DNA of 64,000 nt from Halomonas elongata. Lineage in GTDB: Bacteria; Pseudomonadota; Gammaproteobacteria; Pseudomonadales; Halomonadaceae. The stretch's first letter is position 1. Each line of letters starts with the position of its first letter. The stretch spans positions 62,001-126,000 of the forward strand of contig NZ_JAJQTQ010000006.1 of the NCBI RefSeq assembly GCF_029081005.1, in the 5' to 3' direction. A program made the translations under genes and the position numbers. The notes below the pieces were generated by a model. It was not told the origin of the DNA and made no database searches. It saw nothing but the letters and a program-made list of their open reading frames with translations. This document shows, piece by piece, positions 8,259 to 19,171 of the stretch.

Positions 8259-8969
8259 ATGTCCACGCTTCAGGTATCTCTGTACCGCTACAACCCGGAA
8301 ACGGACTCCGCCCCGTACATGGAGGAGTTCCAGATCGACACTCAGGGCCGTGACATCATGGTCCTGGACGTCCTGCACATGGTGAAGGAGCAGGACAACG
8401 GCCTGGCCTTTCGCCGTAGCTGCCGCGAAGGGGTGTGCGGCTCCGACGGCATGAACATGAACGGCAAGAATGGTCTGGCCTGCATCACGCCGTTGTCCGA
8501 GGTGGTCAAGAAGGGCAAGCTGACGTTGCGTCCGCTGCCTGGCCTGCCGGTGATCCGCGACCTGGTGGTCGACATGGGGCTGTTCTACAAGCAGTACGAG
8601 CGCATCCAGCCGTACCTGCAGAACGACAACCCGGCGCCGGCCATCGAGCGGCTGCAATCACCGGAGGATCGCGACAAGCTTGACGGCCTCTACGAGTGCA
8701 TCCTGTGTGCCTGCTGCTCGACCTCCTGCCCGTCGTTCTGGTGGAATCCGGACAAGTTCGTCGGGCCGGCCGGCCTGTTGCAAGCTTATCGCTTCCTGGC
8801 GGATTCCCGCGACGAGGCCACTCGCGAGCGCCTGGCCGAACTCGAGGATCCGTTCAGCGTGTTCCGCTGCCGGGGTATCATGAATTGCGTGGCGGTTTGT
8901 CCCAAGGGACTCAATCCTACACGTGCCATCGGCAAGATCCGCGAGATGTTGCTGGCGAATGCCACTTAA
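8259..8969 (+). CDS. sdhB: succinate dehydrogenase iron-sulfur subunit
   Basis: SdhB passes electrons from SdhA to the quinone. In 236 residues it shows the [2Fe-2S] motif CREGVCGSDGMNMNG with a later cysteine in GLAC. The [4Fe-4S] motif is CILCACCSTSCPSFWW, and the [3Fe-4S] region is CRGIMNCVAVCPKGLNP. It is the last sdh gene, and a stem-loop terminator at 9051-9078 separates it from sucA. Confidence 0.98.
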   Translation: MSTLQVSLYRYNPETDSAPYMEEFQIDTQGRDIMVLDVLHMVKEQDNGLAFRRSCREGVCGSDGMNMNGKNGLACITPLSEVVKKGKLTLRPLPGLPVIRDLVVDMGLFYKQYERIQPYLQNDNPAPAIERLQSPEDRDKLDGLYECILCACCSTSCPSFWWNPDKFVGPAGLLQAYRFLADSRDEATRERLAELEDPFSVFRCRGIMNCVAVCPKGLNPTRAIGKIREMLLANAT

Positions 8970-9050
8970 ATCGAGGCCCGCGGCTTGTTATCATACTCAC
9001 CGGCCCTGAGTTGCGGCGTATCGCCGCAGCCCTGACCCGGTGATTCGTCG

Positions 9051-9078
9051 AAAGCCGGTGCCCTGTGCACCGGCTTTT
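9051..9078 (+). terminator. intra-block terminator between sdhB and sucA
   Basis: AAAGCCGGTGC (9051-9061) pairs perfectly with GCACCGGCTTT (9067-9077) around a 5-nt loop and is followed by T. The T run is short, so termination may be partial. A second small hairpin, TGCGGCG/CGCCGCA, precedes it at 9012-9028. Confidence 0.7.
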
Positions 9079-9185
9079 GGCCATCGAAATCAAGGGCGGG
9101 TCCACCGTCGGTGGCCGCCACCGATGTCGTCACGGATGAGCCGTGCGACGCCGATACCACCCCATCAGTGCAGGGTGACCGAGAG

Positions 9186-12017
9186 ATGCAACAAGGCATA
9201 ATGGAGTTGATGTGGCGCTCCTCTCACGTCAGTGGCAGCAACGTCCACTACGTGGAAGCGCTCTACGAGCAGTATCTGGATGATCCCGAAGCCGTTCCCG
9301 ACGAATGGCGAGAGTACTTCGATACACTGCCGAGACCCGACGGCAGCGCCACCCACGACGTTCCGCTTGCCCCTACCCGCGAACAGTTCTATCAGCTAGG
9401 CCAGCAGCGGCGCACCGCGCAGGCCGCCTCGTCCGGCAGCGGCGAGAACAAGAAGCAGGTCAAGGTCCTGCAGCTGATCAACGCCTACCGCGTTCGCGGA
9501 CACCAGAAGGCCGATATCGATCCTCTGGGCCTGCGTAGCCCGACGCCCGTTCCCGATCTCGACCTCTCCTTCCATCAGCTCTCCAAATCCGACCTGGACA
9601 CCGAATTCCAGACCGGTTCGTTCTTCCTGGGAGCCGACAAGGCGCCGCTGAAGGAGATTGTCGAGGCGCTGCAGCAGACCTACTGCCGCAGTATCGGCTG
9701 CGAGATCATGCATATCGTCGACACCGAGGAGAAGCGCTGGCTGCAGCAGCGGTTCGAGTCAGTGCGCAGCGCCCCCAGGTTCAGCGAGGAGGTGCGCAAG
9801 CATGTACTGGAGCGTCTGACCGCTGCCGAGGGTCTGGAAAGCTATCTGGCCTCCAAGTATCCGGGGACGAAGCGGTTCGGTCTGGAAGGGGGGGAGTCCT
9901 TCATCCCCATGATGGACGAGTTGATCCAGCGTAGTGGCGGCTACGGCACCAAGGAAGTCGTCATCGGCATGGCCCACCGTGGGCGCCTCAATGTGCTGGT
10001 CAACATCCTCGGCAAGAACCCCTCCGAGCTGATCGACGAGTTCGATGGCAAGAAAGTGGTCGAGCGTGGCTCCGGTGACGTCAAGTACCACCAGGGTTTC
10101 AGTTCCAACGTCATGACGCCGGGAGGCGAAGTCCATCTGGCGTTGTCGTTCAACCCGTCGCATCTGGAGATCGTCGCGCCGGTGGTCGAGGGCTCGGTAC
10201 GGGCCCGCCAGGATCGCCGAGACGATGTGGATGGCGGCAAGGTACTGCCGATCAACGTTCACGGTGACGCGGCCTTCGCGGGCCAGGGCGTGGTCATGGA
10301 GACGTTCCAGATGTCCCAGACCCGCGCCTACCGTACCGGTGGCACGGTGCACATCGTGATCAACAACCAGGTGGGGTTCACCACCTCCCACCCGGAAGAT
10401 TCGCGCTCCACCGAGTACTGCACCGATATTGCCAAGATGGTCCAGTCGCCGATCTTCCACGTCAACGGCGATGACCCGGACGCCGTTCTGCATGCCACCC
10501 AGGTGGCCCTGGACTATCGCCAGCAGTTCAAGAAGGACGTGGTCATCGACCTGGTCTGCTATCGCCGGCGCGGTCACAACGAGGCCGACGAGCCATCCGG
10601 CACCCAGCCGATGATGTATCGCAAGATCAAGGATCACGGCTCCTCGCGGGCTCTGTATGCCCAGCGTCTGGTGGGTGAAGGACTGCTCACCGAAGATGAC
10701 ATCAAGTCCATGGTCGATACCTATCGGGACGACCTGGTGGCCGGCAATCATGTGGCCAATGCCCTGGTGCAACAGCCCAATACCGCCTTGTTCGTCGACT
10801 GGAAGCCTTACCTTGGTCATGAATGGTCCGGTTTCACCGATACCAGCGTCGACCTGAAGCGCCTGCAGGCGTTGGCGGCGAAGATGTGCACCATCCCGGA
10901 TGGTGTCGCCGTCCAGCGCCAGGTCGCCAAGATCTACGATGATCGGCGCAAGATGCAGGCTGGTGGCATGGCGACCAACTGGGGCTTCGCCGAAACCCTG
11001 GCCTATGCCACCCTGCTGGATGAGGGGCACCCGGTACGCCTGACCGGCCAGGACAGTGGTCGCGGGACCTTCTCCCACCGCCATGCGGTGGTGCATAACC
11101 AGAACGATGGCACCACCTATGTGCCGTTGCAGCATCTTGCCGAGGGACAGCCTGCCTTTACCATCCACGACTCCTTCCTCTCGGAAGAAGCCGTGCTGGC
11201 GTTCGAGTACGGCTATTCCACCACGGCACCCAATGACCTGGTGGTCTGGGAAGCCCAGTTCGGTGACTTCTTCAACGGCGCTCAGGTGGTGGTCGACCAG
11301 TTCATCTCGTCCGGCGAGACCAAGTGGGAGCGGCTCTGTGGCCTGACCATGCTGCTGCCCCATGGATACGAAGGGCAGGGGCCGGAGCACTCCTCCGCGC
11401 GTCTGGAGCGTTTCCTGCAATTGTGTGCCGAGCACAACATGCAGGTGTGCGTGCCGACCACACCGGCGCAGATCTTCCATCTGCTGCGCCGTCAGGTGAT
11501 CCGCAAGCTGCGCAAGCCGCTGGTGGTGATGTCGCCCAAGAGCCTGCTGCGCCACAAGGAAGCCACATCCGACCTCGATGAGTTGGCCAATGGCCACTTC
11601 CATATGGTGCTGTCCGACCAGGGCAAGCGTGACGCCGACAAGGTGGAGCGCATCATCCTGTGTGCCGGCAAGGTCTACTACGATCTGGCCAACTGGCGCG
11701 AGGAAAATGCCCGTGATGACGTGGCCATCCTGCGACTCGAGCAGCTCTATCCCTTCCCCGAGGAGGAGCTCTTCGAGGCGATCAAGGACTACACCAATGT
11801 CGCCGATGTGGTGTGGTGTCAGGAGGAACCACTGAACCAGGGCGCCTGGTATCCCAGCCAGCATCACATGCGGATCGCTGTCGAGCGTCTGAAGGCTGGA
11901 CTGGGCGGGCGGCTCAAGTTCGCCGGTCGCCCGGCCTCCGCCGCCCCCGCAGCGGGCTATATGTCCGTGCATACCGAACAGCAGCGCCAGTTGGTGGAAG
12001 ACGCCTTCAACCTCTGA
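9186..12017 (+). CDS. sucA: 2-oxoglutarate dehydrogenase E1 component
   Basis: E1o decarboxylates 2-oxoglutarate with thiamine diphosphate and transfers the succinyl group to lipoyl-SucB. The chosen ATG at 9186 gives 943 residues beginning MQQGIMELMWRSSHVSGSNV, which fits the family N-terminus. The frame is open 25 codons further upstream but without similarity. The ThDP region includes GMAHRGRLNVLVN and the NGDDPDAVLH stretch. The C-terminal part shows GQDSGRGTFSHRHAVVHNQ and LPHGYEGQGPEHSSARLERF. It is followed 42 bp later by sucB. Confidence 0.97.
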   Translation: MQQGIMELMWRSSHVSGSNVHYVEALYEQYLDDPEAVPDEWREYFDTLPRPDGSATHDVPLAPTREQFYQLGQQRRTAQAASSGSGENKKQVKVLQLINAYRVRGHQKADIDPLGLRSPTPVPDLDLSFHQLSKSDLDTEFQTGSFFLGADKAPLKEIVEALQQTYCRSIGCEIMHIVDTEEKRWLQQRFESVRSAPRFSEEVRKHVLERLTAAEGLESYLASKYPGTKRFGLEGGESFIPMMDELIQRSGGYGTKEVVIGMAHRGRLNVLVNILGKNPSELIDEFDGKKVVERGSGDVKYHQGFSSNVMTPGGEVHLALSFNPSHLEIVAPVVEGSVRARQDRRDDVDGGKVLPINVHGDAAFAGQGVVMETFQMSQTRAYRTGGTVHIVINNQVGFTTSHPEDSRSTEYCTDIAKMVQSPIFHVNGDDPDAVLHATQVALDYRQQFKKDVVIDLVCYRRRGHNEADEPSGTQPMMYRKIKDHGSSRALYAQRLVGEGLLTEDDIKSMVDTYRDDLVAGNHVANALVQQPNTALFVDWKPYLGHEWSGFTDTSVDLKRLQALAAKMCTIPDGVAVQRQVAKIYDDRRKMQAGGMATNWGFAETLAYATLLDEGHPVRLTGQDSGRGTFSHRHAVVHNQNDGTTYVPLQHLAEGQPAFTIHDSFLSEEAVLAFEYGYSTTAPNDLVVWEAQFGDFFNGAQVVVDQFISSGETKWERLCGLTMLLPHGYEGQGPEHSSARLERFLQLCAEHNMQVCVPTTPAQIFHLLRRQVIRKLRKPLVVMSPKSLLRHKEATSDLDELANGHFHMVLSDQGKRDADKVERIILCAGKVYYDLANWREENARDDVAILRLEQLYPFPEEELFEAIKDYTNVADVVWCQEEPLNQGAWYPSQHHMRIAVERLKAGLGGRLKFAGRPASAAPAAGYMSVHTEQQRQLVEDAFNL

Positions 12018-12059
12018 GGCGAGCCACCGGGACGAGAGAGAACACACAAGGGAAACGAC

Positions 12060-13637
<1,578 letters not shown>

Positions 13638-13649
13638 GCCGCGGGATAA

Positions 13650-15125
<1,476 letters not shown>

Positions 15126-15133
15126 GACAAGAA

Positions 15134-15183
15134 GCGCCGCTTGTGGAAGGGGGCAGATCTCTCATTCCTTCCTGGAGCGGCGC
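15134..15183 (+). promoter_or_regulatory. nested stem-loop between lpdA and sucC
   Basis: GCGCCGCT (15134-15141) pairs with AGCGGCGC (15176-15183). Inside it, after symmetrical 3-nt internal loops, GGAAGG (15145-15150) pairs with CCTTCC (15167-15172). The remaining 110 bp before sucC show no further clear signal. No T tract follows, so RNA processing or stability is more likely than termination. Confidence 0.45.
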
Positions 15184-15292
15184 GTCCCTTCCGGCGATGT
15201 ACCGGACGGGAGCGGTGGTAGCCTGAACGTCGCGCCACGCGAGTGCTGGCGAGGTTACCGTTCGAGTCACATGCAACCAATGGCATGAATCG

Positions 15293-16459
15293 ATGAACCT
15301 TCACGAGTATCAGAGCAAGCAGCTGTTTGCCGATTACGGCTTGCCGGTGTCCAAGGGCTTTGCCGTTGACACCCCCGAGGAAGCGGCAGAAGCCTGCAAG
15401 AAGATCGGCGGCGACAAGTGGGTCGTCAAGGCCCAGGTGCACGCCGGTGGTCGCGGCAAGGCCGGCGGCGTCAAGCTGGTCGAGAGCCCCGAGGACGCCA
15501 AGGCCTTCGCCGAGCAGTGGCTGGGCAAGAGCCTGGTAACCTTCCAGACCGACGAGAAGGGCCAGCCGGTCGCCAAGATCCTGGTCGAGAACTGCACCGA
15601 TATCGCCGACGAGCTCTATCTGGGGGCCGTGGTTGATCGTGGCACGCAGCGCGTGGTCTTCATGGCTTCCACCGAGGGCGGCGTGGAAATCGAGAAGGTC
15701 GCCGAGGAGACGCCCGAGAAGATCCTCAAGGCCGAGATCGATCCGCTGGTCGGCGCTCAGCCGTACCAGGCCCGTGAGCTGGCGTTCAAGCTGGGATTGT
15801 CCGGTGACCAGGTCAAGCAGTTCACCAAGATCTTCCTGGGACTGTCCAAGCTGTTCCACGACAAGGATCTGGCGCTGCTGGAAATCAATCCGCTGGTGAT
15901 CACCGAGGAAGGCAACCTCCATTGCCTCGATGCCAAGGTCAACCTCGATGGCAATGCCCTCTATCGCCATCCGGACCTTCAGGCCATGCGCGATCCCTCG
16001 CAGGAGGATGAGCGCGAGGCCGACGCCGCCAAGTGGGACCTGAACTACGTGGCCCTGGAAGGCAACATCGGCTGCATGGTCAACGGTGCAGGCCTGGCCA
16101 TGGGTACCATGGACATCATCAAGCTCCATGGCGGCCAGCCGGCCAACTTCCTCGACGTCGGTGGCGGCGCCACCAAGGAACGCGTTGCCGAGGCCTTCAA
16201 GATCATCCTGTCCGACACCTCCGTGAAGGCCGTGCTGGTCAATATCTTCGGCGGTATCGTGCGCTGCGACATGATCGCCGAGGGTATCATCGGCGCCGTC
16301 GAGCAAGTGGGCGTCAATGTCCCGGTCGTGGTGCGTCTGGAAGGTAACAACGCCGAGCTGGGTGCCGAGAAACTGGCCTCCAGCGGTCTGAACATCATCG
16401 CTGCTACCAGCCTGACCGATGCGGCTCAGCAGGTCGTCAAGGCAGCGGAGGGCAAGTAA
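15293..16459 (+). CDS. sucC: succinyl-CoA synthetase beta subunit
   Basis: The beta subunit binds nucleotide and, with SucD, converts succinyl-CoA to succinate with NTP formation. The 388 residues begin [20 protein letters not shown] and carry the ATP-grasp fold, with [18 protein letters not shown] near 47-64. [19 protein letters not shown] near 199-217 contributes metal-binding residues, and [13 protein letters not shown] near 322 is conserved. The stop codon shares one base with the sucD start (TAATG), so translation is coupled. Confidence 0.98.
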   Translation: MNLHEYQSKQLFADYGLPVSKGFAVDTPEEAAEACKKIGGDKWVVKAQVHAGGRGKAGGVKLVESPEDAKAFAEQWLGKSLVTFQTDEKGQPVAKILVENCTDIADELYLGAVVDRGTQRVVFMASTEGGVEIEKVAEETPEKILKAEIDPLVGAQPYQARELAFKLGLSGDQVKQFTKIFLGLSKLFHDKDLALLEINPLVITEEGNLHCLDAKVNLDGNALYRHPDLQAMRDPSQEDEREADAAKWDLNYVALEGNIGCMVNGAGLAMGTMDIIKLHGGQPANFLDVGGGATKERVAEAFKIILSDTSVKAVLVNIFGGIVRCDMIAEGIIGAVEQVGVNVPVVVRLEGNNAELGAEKLASSGLNIIAATSLTDAAQQVVKAAEGK

Positions 16460-17331
16460 TGAGCATCCTCATCGACAAGAACACCAAGGTCATCTGCCAG
16501 GGCTTCACCGGTGGCCAGGGGACCTTCCACTCCGAGCAGGCGATCGCCTATGGTACCCGGATGGTCGGCGGCGTGACCCCGGGCAAGGGTGGTCAGGAGC
16601 ACCTCGGCCTGCCGGTGTTCAACACCGTGGCCGAGGCCGTCGAGGCGACCGGTGCGGAAGCCAGCGTGATCTATGTGCCGGCTCCGTTCTGCAAGGATTC
16701 CATCCTCGAGGCCGCCAATGCCGGCATCAAGCTGATCGTCTGCATCACCGAGGGCATTCCCACCCTGGACATGCTCGACGTCAAGGTGAAGTGCGACGAG
16801 CTGGGCGCTCGCCTGATTGGCCCTAACTGCCCCGGCGTGATCACTCCGGACGAGTGCAAGATCGGCATCATGCCCGGCCACATCCACAAGGCAGGCAAGG
16901 TCGGCATCGTGTCGCGTTCCGGCACCCTGACCTACGAGGCCGTCAAGCAGACCACCGACCATGGTTTCGGCCAGTCGTCCTGCGTGGGGATCGGCGGCGA
17001 TCCGATTCCGGGTTCCAACTTCATCGATATCCTTGCCGAATTCGAGAAGGACCCGGCGACCGAAGCGATCGTGATGATCGGTGAGATCGGCGGTACCGCC
17101 GAAGAAGAGGCCGCGGCCTTCATCAAGGCGAACGTCTCCAAGCCGGTGGTCGCCTACATCGCGGGTGTCACGGCGCCTCCCGGCAAGCGCATGGGCCACG
17201 CCGGTGCCATCATCGCCGGTGGCAAGGGGACCGCCGACGAGAAGTTCGGTGCCCTCGAAGCCGCGGGTGTGAAGACCGTGCGTTCACTGGCCGAGATCGG
17301 TGATGCACTGAAGGATGCCGCTGGCTGGTAA
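16459..17331 (+). CDS. sucD: succinyl-CoA synthetase alpha subunit
   Basis: The alpha subunit binds CoA and carries the phosphohistidine intermediate. It is 290 residues, as usual for the family. The CoA-binding N-terminus includes [17 protein letters not shown], and the active-site histidine is H247 in [18 protein letters not shown]. It is the last gene of the rightward TCA block and ends 29 bp before a strong hairpin terminator. The next gene converges from the other strand. Confidence 0.98.
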   Translation: MSILIDKNTKVICQGFTGGQGTFHSEQAIAYGTRMVGGVTPGKGGQEHLGLPVFNTVAEAVEATGAEASVIYVPAPFCKDSILEAANAGIKLIVCITEGIPTLDMLDVKVKCDELGARLIGPNCPGVITPDECKIGIMPGHIHKAGKVGIVSRSGTLTYEAVKQTTDHGFGQSSCVGIGGDPIPGSNFIDILAEFEKDPATEAIVMIGEIGGTAEEEAAAFIKANVSKPVVAYIAGVTAPPGKRMGHAGAIIAGGKGTADEKFGALEAAGVKTVRSLAEIGDALKDAAGW

Positions 17332-17360
17332 GTCGAGTCGGCGTCGTTCACGATGCAGGA

Positions 17361-17386
17361 AAAGGGCACCTCTCGGGGTGCCCTTT
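17361..17386. terminator. bidirectional terminator between sucD and siaD
   Basis: AAAGGGCACC (17361-17370) and GGTGCCCTTT (17377-17386) form a 10-bp perfect stem with a 6-nt loop between two convergent genes. T-containing ends are present on both strands, so it can serve the sucD and siaD transcripts. Confidence 0.8.
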
Positions 17387-17400
17387 CTCGTTGTGTGGTA

Positions 17401-18192
17401 TCAGTCGGCGGCGCGCCAGCGATCGCGTCCTTCACGCTTGGCCGCCAGAAGGGCCTGGTCGGCACGCTGTATGGTCGCCTGGACATCATCATCTGGGCGG
17501 TGTTCGGCTACCCCGATGCTGGCGGTCAGGGTGATCTTGATCCTGGCTTCGACGGGAATCTGCAGTCCGCGCAGCCGCTCACCGAGACGCTCCATCAGCG
17601 ATGTCGCCTGGGCCAGCGGTGTCTCCGGAAGCAGCAGCAGAAACTCCTCCCCGCCCCAGCGACCGCAATGGTCGGAGGTTCGCAGGCTGTCCCGCAGCGT
17701 GCCGGCCAGGATCTCCAGTGCGCGATCGCCGATACCGTGCCCGTGACGGTCGTTGACACGCTTGAAGTGGTCAATGTCGACCATCGCCAGGGTGAAGGGG
17801 CGGCGATGACGGGCGCTCGCTGCCGTGAGTTGCTCGAGCTGTTCATTCAGGCGACGCCGATTGGCGAGGCCTGTCAGCGGGTCGACCGTGGAGGCGGCCT
17901 TCAAGGCCAGATTGCGTTCGCGCAGCAACGATTGATAACGATCGGCGATGCGCGACAGCTTGCGCTGGCGTTTCAGTTGCCGCTCGAGCTGATCTCGGGT
18001 CGAGTTGAGATCTTCATGGGCGCTTTGCTGAAAACCATCGGCGATGGAAATCAGTCTCTCGAGTCGATCCTGCTGCTCGAGGTGATGGTGAAACAGCCGC
18101 TCGAGGGCATCATGCAACGGATGGTCGCGATTGGCCGATTCTGCCAGCAAGGTTTCTACGTGTTCCAGCAAGGGACGTTCGGAGGTGTTCAT
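17401..18192 (-). CDS. siaD: diguanylate cyclase, SiaD-like
   Basis: This cytoplasmic enzyme makes cyclic di-GMP. The N-terminal 95 residues are strongly helical, probably coiled coil (EQQDRLERLISIADGFQQSA and DQLERQLKRQRKLSRIADRY), with no membrane segment. The GGDEF domain follows from about residue 100, with DPLTGLANRR and the active-site motif GGEEF at 180-184. RTSD at 171-174 matches the product-inhibition I-site at the correct 5-residue spacing. Its start overlaps siaC by 4 bp. In Pseudomonas aeruginosa SiaC binds and stimulates SiaD. The identical gene order supports the same role here. Confidence 0.9.
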   Translation of the reverse strand: MNTSERPLLEHVETLLAESANRDHPLHDALERLFHHHLEQQDRLERLISIADGFQQSAHEDLNSTRDQLERQLKRQRKLSRIADRYQSLLRERNLALKAASTVDPLTGLANRRRLNEQLEQLTAASARHRRPFTLAMVDIDHFKRVNDRHGHGIGDRALEILAGTLRDSLRTSDHCGRWGGEEFLLLLPETPLAQATSLMERLGERLRGLQIPVEARIKITLTASIGVAEHRPDDDVQATIQRADQALLAAKREGRDRWRAAD

Positions 18193-18578
18193 GTCGGCGC
18201 CTGCTGGGGCGTGATCGTGAAGTCGAAGGTACAGTCCTCGCGAAACTCCTCGGCCAGCTCGGCGATGCGTTCGTTGCGGGTGTCGTAGCGCCAGATCACG
18301 CCGACCTCTCGGCCTTGCTGATGGGCGTCTTCGAGCATGTCGAAGATGTCCATCATCGCCTTGACCGAACTGGTATTCAGGTAGACGAGCTCGAGGTCGA
18401 GCATCAGAGGGTGCGGGGCCTGGGCCAGAAAGGCGTCGGTCCAGTCGATGACCTGGCTGAACAACTCGTAGGAATTCTCCGGATAAGAGTCTCCCCGCAT
18501 ATGGAGTCGGCCAGCCTGCCAGTCGCTCTGAATCGTGGGGGTGGACTGGCTTCCGGAAATGTTCAGATCTTGGTGCAT
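18189..18578 (-). CDS. siaC: SiaC-type regulatory phosphoprotein (DUF1987)
   Basis: This 129-residue soluble protein matches the SiaC/DUF1987 family, which switches SiaD activity according to threonine phosphorylation. The core reads DLELVYLNTSSVKAMMDIFD, and T69 aligns in position and context with the phosphorylated threonine of the P. aeruginosa protein. The assignment rests on the YLNTSS motif, the size and the operon. SiaB is expected to phosphorylate it and SiaA to remove the phosphate. It sits 13 bp after siaB and overlaps siaD by 4 bp. Confidence 0.88.
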   Translation of the reverse strand: MHQDLNISGSQSTPTIQSDWQAGRLHMRGDSYPENSYELFSQVIDWTDAFLAQAPHPLMLDLELVYLNTSSVKAMMDIFDMLEDAHQQGREVGVIWRYDTRNERIAELAEEFREDCTFDFTITPQQAPT

Positions 18579-18591
18579 GGGTCGAGACCGA

Positions 18592-19131
18592 TTAGATGGT
18601 GGCTGTCAGGCTGAAGAATGCGCGGCCCGAGGACAGTGGCTCGAGCGAGGCCTGCAGGGGCTGGGTCGACTTGCGTGCCATGTCGAGCAGACCGAGACCC
18701 GCGCCACTGGCACTGGGGCTGGCCTCGTCACGCGGTCGGCGCAGCTGCTGCTTGTAGGCCTTCTTCAAGTCGGCGGCATCGAGTCCGGAAAGGCCTTCCA
18801 CGGTATCGACGAGACGTCGGCCGTCATCGACTTCCACCAGGTTGCCGGCCGAGACCAGATAGTGGCCCTGGTCGTCACGTGCCACAGCCACCGTGGCGGT
18901 GGCCGCTTCATCATCGTACTCTTGCTGGCGCGCATAATGCCGGATGTTCTGGGTCATTTCTATGTAGACCGCGAAAACATCCATGGCCGCGGAAGGTGCC
19001 GTTTCCTGCGTGTTCATGTAGTTGCGCAGGGCGTTGCCGATTTCTTCGATAAGGCTGCGCGATATCGGGCCGTTGAAGCACAGCATGATGCGCTGTTGCA
19101 GGTAGTTATCGCGCAGGTTCAGTAGATCCAT
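18592..19131 (-). CDS. siaB: SiaB-type kinase
   Basis: The 179-residue protein belongs to the SiaB family (DUF6272), distantly related to GHKL anti-sigma-type kinases. It begins MDLLNLRDNYLQQRIMLCFN. A helix with EMTQNIRHYARQQEYDDE resembles the N-box region, and SGAGLGLLDMARKS resembles a G-box glycine loop. In P. aeruginosa SiaB phosphorylates SiaC. It lies between siaA (40 bp gap) and siaC (13 bp gap). Confidence 0.85.
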   Translation of the reverse strand: MDLLNLRDNYLQQRIMLCFNGPISRSLIEEIGNALRNYMNTQETAPSAAMDVFAVYIEMTQNIRHYARQQEYDDEAATATVAVARDDQGHYLVSAGNLVEVDDGRRLVDTVEGLSGLDAADLKKAYKQQLRRPRDEASPSASGAGLGLLDMARKSTQPLQASLEPLSSGRAFFSLTATI

Positions 19132-19171
19132 GACGCTTCCTCTCTGTTTCGGTCAGGATGCGGCCGAGTGG

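Noticed and set aside
5508..8657. A very long open frame on the strand opposite sdhCDAB
   Set aside because: It mirrors the codon periodicity of well-identified sdh genes, is rich in His/Gln/Leu as GC-rich shadows are, and has no recognisable domain.
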